A stretch of DNA of 64,000 nt from Prevotella sp. (GTDB taxonomy: Bacteria > Bacteroidota > Bacteroidia > Bacteroidales > Bacteroidaceae): NCBI GenBank assembly GCA_016901395.1, contig JAEAMQ010000048.1, forward strand, positions 1 through 64,000, given 5' to 3'. A program made the position numbers and the translations under genes. Under the pieces are notes generated by a model, which saw only the letters and a program-made list of their open reading frames with translations, was not told where the DNA came from and made no database searches. Positions within the stretch are counted from its first letter, which is position 1. The number at the start of each line of letters is the position of its first letter. Below are positions 61,597 through 64,000 of this stretch, in pieces.

Positions 61597-62070
61597 TTAT
61601 CGTGCATCCGAAACATGCCCGTCTTTCTCCCTGTCCGACCGGAAGGCGGCATATAGCTTGAGTGCTGCCTCCAAAATCTCGGCGTGGTCGAAGGCCAGAT
61701 GGGGCAGATTGTCGATGCTGAACCACTGCGCTTGTCCGGCATCATCACCCGCCTTGACCTCCTCGGGATGGTCTATCACGGCGAAATAGGCTATCGTCAC
61801 CACCCGCTCGCGGGGGTCACGGTCTACCTTGGAGAATGCTCCGACCTGATAAATCTGCTCCACCCGTAGTCCGGTCTCTTCCTCCAGTTCCCGTCGTGCG
61901 GTGTCTTCGGTGGTCTCGTCGATATTCATGAAGCCTCCCGGAAAAGCCCAACTTCCCTGGCAGGGATAGTTTTTCCGTTTGATAAGCAACAGTAATGTCT
62001 CGTCGTTGTGATGGGCAAACACGATGCAGTCGGCTGTAATCGCCGGATGGGGATATCGGTATGAATACAT
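61597..62070 (-). CDS. NUDIX hydrolase
   Basis: 157 residues. The Nudix box, GGFMNIDETTEDTARRELEE followed by ETGL, is complete, with the metal-binding REXXEE Glu residues. PHPAITADCIVF and GSWAFPGGF resemble ADP-ribose or NrtR-like NUDIX enzymes. It hydrolyses a nucleoside diphosphate-X compound; exact substrate unknown. It lies 11 bp downstream of the fkp stop and is thus probably co-transcribed. Confidence 0.92.
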   Translation of the reverse strand: MYSYRYPHPAITADCIVFAHHNDETLLLLIKRKNYPCQGSWAFPGGFMNIDETTEDTARRELEEETGLRVEQIYQVGAFSKVDRDPRERVVTIAYFAVIDHPEEVKAGDDAGQAQWFSIDNLPHLAFDHAEILEAALKLYAAFRSDREKDGHVSDAR

Positions 62071-62081
62071 GATAAGATGGT

Positions 62082-64000
62082 TTAGCTACGTGAAATCTGC
62101 AGTCCATGCCGGCTGATGGACATGTCCACAAATCTTGAATTGGTGTTGATGGGGTTGTCTTTGACAATCTGTTTGATACGCGCGGCGGCCTCCGGATCCT
62201 TGGCTATCATATACATGTAGCCGCCTCCGCCTGCTCCAGGCAGTTTGTAGCCTAAACAAAGGTCGTCGACCAACTGCCCCAAACGCTGGCACTCAGGCGG
62301 ATTTGTACCGCTGTCGAGGGCCTGATTTTGCTGCCATGTCTTGCGAACCAACCTGCCCGCAGCCTCGAAATCCTCACGCTGGATGGCCTCGGCCATCTCC
62401 AATGTGTGCGCTTTCATCTCGCGCAGAAGCCTGATTTCCTCGTGTTGGTTGAGGAACATCTTTCGCACTATTTCCGAAAGGATGGTCTTTGCGGTACGTC
62501 TCAGCCCTGTATAATATAATAGGTGGCAGGGAGAATACTCCGCCTGGGTATATATTCCGTCGGGCAACCACCTCACGGCGGGGGCTTGCTCAAACCCCGG
62601 TTGGGTCTGCAGGAGCTTCACGCCATGCAGCAATCCGCCAAACTGGTCTTGCCAACCGCCGCCCGTGGTGAGCAGTTGTTCGAGGGCAAGGGTCTGTCGT
62701 CCGATGGTCTGCTTGTCCCAACCCAACCCACAGAAGTCGTTGAGCGCACCGAGAACCGTGGCTGCCAGCACCGAACTGGTGCCCAAACCGCTGCCTGCCG
62801 GGATAGCAGAGAGCAGCGTGATCTCGATGCCTGAGCCCATCGCGGAGAGCTGATTGCGCAGACTGTTGAATCGTTCGGCCGACCGCCCGGGGGCAAAACC
62901 GGTGAGTGCCAAGGCTGCTTTGGGAATGGAAAAGGGACTCCCGACATGATAATAATCGGTCAGTTCGTCGTAGGTGCTCACCACTTCCGAAGCGCCGAGG
63001 TCAATACTTCGCAACACGATATGGGGTTCCTTGCAGGGCTTCACATACGTCTGGATGGGCGGTTGACCATTGAGTTCGATGGCGAGATTGATGACATTTC
63101 CACCCTCCATGAGGCAGAAGGGCGGTGTATCGGTCCATCCTCCCGCAATGTCGATGCGCACAGGACTGCGCGCCCACACGATCTGGTCGGTGGCTACCGG
63201 CGTGACCGGTCGCGCAAAGGGGTTGGCATTCATCTGTCCCGACGCTCCCGTGTCTGCACGATGGGATAACGGAGCCGACAGCCCCTCACGCAACAGCGAG
63301 AAGGCATGGGCCTCATTCGCCCTGCCGTCGTGCCCATTGAGGCGTTCGAGTTCGGAGCGGAACATGGCATCATGGATACGCGTAAGGAGTGGTGTCTCAT
63401 CGGAAAGTGGGGCAGGTGCGGCAATCTTCTCGCGGGCAAACTCATGGGCGGCATCGTCGAGGTCGAGCTGATAGAACACGCTGTGCTCATGATTTTGAGC
63501 CAACAACGGCCATGCCTGTGCACGGAATAGTTCTCTCTGGCGTGTCAGTCGGCGCAGATTGGCCCGGGCAGAAATGTCCTCGGCACTCATCTTCTCGGCT
63601 GCGCCAAACACACGTTGCGCCTCATCGCTGGTGTCTTGCCCCAGCATATAGCGCATCATCAGGGCCACTTGGTCTACGCTGTCGACCACGGGGAACATCC
63701 GTTGCTGTTGCAATTCACCCGCAAACTTATCGTTGTAGCCGTAGGATCTCACCACCCATTGGTCCTCGCCGATGGGCACCACGTCGATGCACTGGCCCGG
63801 CTCGAGCCTCAGACGGCACTCGCACTGCGGTATGCCGGTGATGATATTCTCGGTGGTCAGGGTCCAGCCTTGCCCCACATAGCTATTTTCTATCCAGAGG
63901 TTTCGGTTCTCGGGGGTGAGCTGACAATGCGTGATGGCATTCTGCACAAACATCGAAGGGTGGGGTTTGCGGGAGCGGTGCATGATGCGTCGCTGGTCGT
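62082..64000 (-). CDS. fkp: Bifunctional fucokinase/GDP-fucose pyrophosphorylase, C-terminal part (truncated by window edge)
   Basis: About 640 residues are visible; the frame remains open to the right edge, and full Fkp proteins have about 950 residues. The GHMP-kinase half is complete: WARSPVRIDIAGGWTDTPP (sugar binding), PAGSGLGTSSVLAATVLGAL (ATP loop) and KLPGAGGGGYMYM. The upstream ~270 residues, with WIENSYVGQGW and a beta-helix-like segment, belong to the linker and the pyrophosphorylase part. It makes GDP-L-fucose from external fucose for surface glycans and glycoproteins. First gene of the minus-strand fkp-NUDIX-GSCFA set. Confidence 0.92.
   Translation of the reverse strand, partial: DQRRIMHRSRKPHPSMFVQNAITHCQLTPENRNLWIENSYVGQGWTLTTENIITGIPQCECRLRLEPGQCIDVVPIGEDQWVVRSYGYNDKFAGELQQQRMFPVVDSVDQVALMMRYMLGQDTSDEAQRVFGAAEKMSAEDISARANLRRLTRQRELFRAQAWPLLAQNHEHSVFYQLDLDDAAHEFAREKIAAPAPLSDETPLLTRIHDAMFRSELERLNGHDGRANEAHAFSLLREGLSAPLSHRADTGASGQMNANPFARPVTPVATDQIVWARSPVRIDIAGGWTDTPPFCLMEGGNVINLAIELNGQPPIQTYVKPCKEPHIVLRSIDLGASEVVSTYDELTDYYHVGSPFSIPKAALALTGFAPGRSAERFNSLRNQLSAMGSGIEITLLSAIPAGSGLGTSSVLAATVLGALNDFCGLGWDKQTIGRQTLALEQLLTTGGGWQDQFGGLLHGVKLLQTQPGFEQAPAVRWLPDGIYTQAEYSPCHLLYYTGLRRTAKTILSEIVRKMFLNQHEEIRLLREMKAHTLEMAEAIQREDFEAAGRLVRKTWQQNQALDSGTNPPECQRLGQLVDDLCLGYKLPGAGGGGYMYMIAKDPEAAARIKQIVKDNPINTNSRFVDMSISRHGLQISRS

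Overview
The window reads as a chromosomal segment of a Bacteroidota gut-type organism, most likely Prevotella/Segatella or a close Bacteroidales relative. The evidence is a SusC/SusD pair inside a carbohydrate-degradation locus, type IX secretion genes (porW, porX), the Bacteroidota-specific families DUF4834 and DUF3098, an Fkp-type fucokinase, and repeated matches to the Bacteroidota promoter (TTTG, about 20 bp, TAnnTTTG). The genus is an inference; no rRNA gene is present.

Layout. 1-8390: a + strand carbohydrate cluster with the 3' part of a heparinase II/III-like lyase gene, a GH97, a small DUF6078-like gene, an MFS sugar transporter, an alpha/beta-hydrolase-like protein and a GH127/GH146 beta-L-arabinofuranosidase. 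8453-11254: a membrane regulator with a periplasmic propeller and a cytoplasmic AraC domain but no kinase. 11579-29856: a polysaccharide utilization locus with an ECF sigma factor, SusC, SusD, a Big2 surface lipoprotein, two alginate-lyase-fold lyases (the second interrupted by an in-frame TGA), a beta-helix enzyme, two paralogous secreted beta-helix-like proteins, a 55-residue small ORF and a GH88 unsaturated uronyl hydrolase. The enzyme set points to a uronic-acid-containing polymer. 30640-32331: a GH43. 32570-32642: tRNA-Pro(GGG). 32885-42099: an M43-type metalloprotease, aroA, a small membrane protein, porW-porX and an EamA transporter. 42566-47138 (minus): trxA, tsaE, dnaE. 47267-49092: psd, pssA, DUF4834. 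49522-50289 (minus): a radical SAM protein. 50459-54949: ftsX, DUF3098, uppP, truB, queA, folK. 55509-57786: divergent rpsO and typA. 58129-60582: a GH31. 60685-64000 (minus): GSCFA, NUDIX and fkp, which runs off the right edge.

How the parts connect. Several secreted PUL proteins end in a T9SS-like C-terminal module, and the T9SS component and regulator genes porW/porX lie in the same window. The housekeeping blocks are conventional.

The most unusual structure is non-coding. Five intergenic loci (near 3.6, 30.25, 42.2, 49.2 and 55.2 kb) carry tandem arrays of 22-bp units, each unit built round a 13-15-bp inverted repeat. The core sequence differs between arrays, but the 22-bp period and dyad architecture persist, and four of the five lie within about 5-11 bp of a hairpin. 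Two copies (30.2-30.36 and 55.08-55.24 kb) align as inverted copies of one roughly 160-bp interspersed element. The second standout is the in-frame TGA at 22875-22877, which aligns exactly with a cysteine codon in the neighbouring paralogue.
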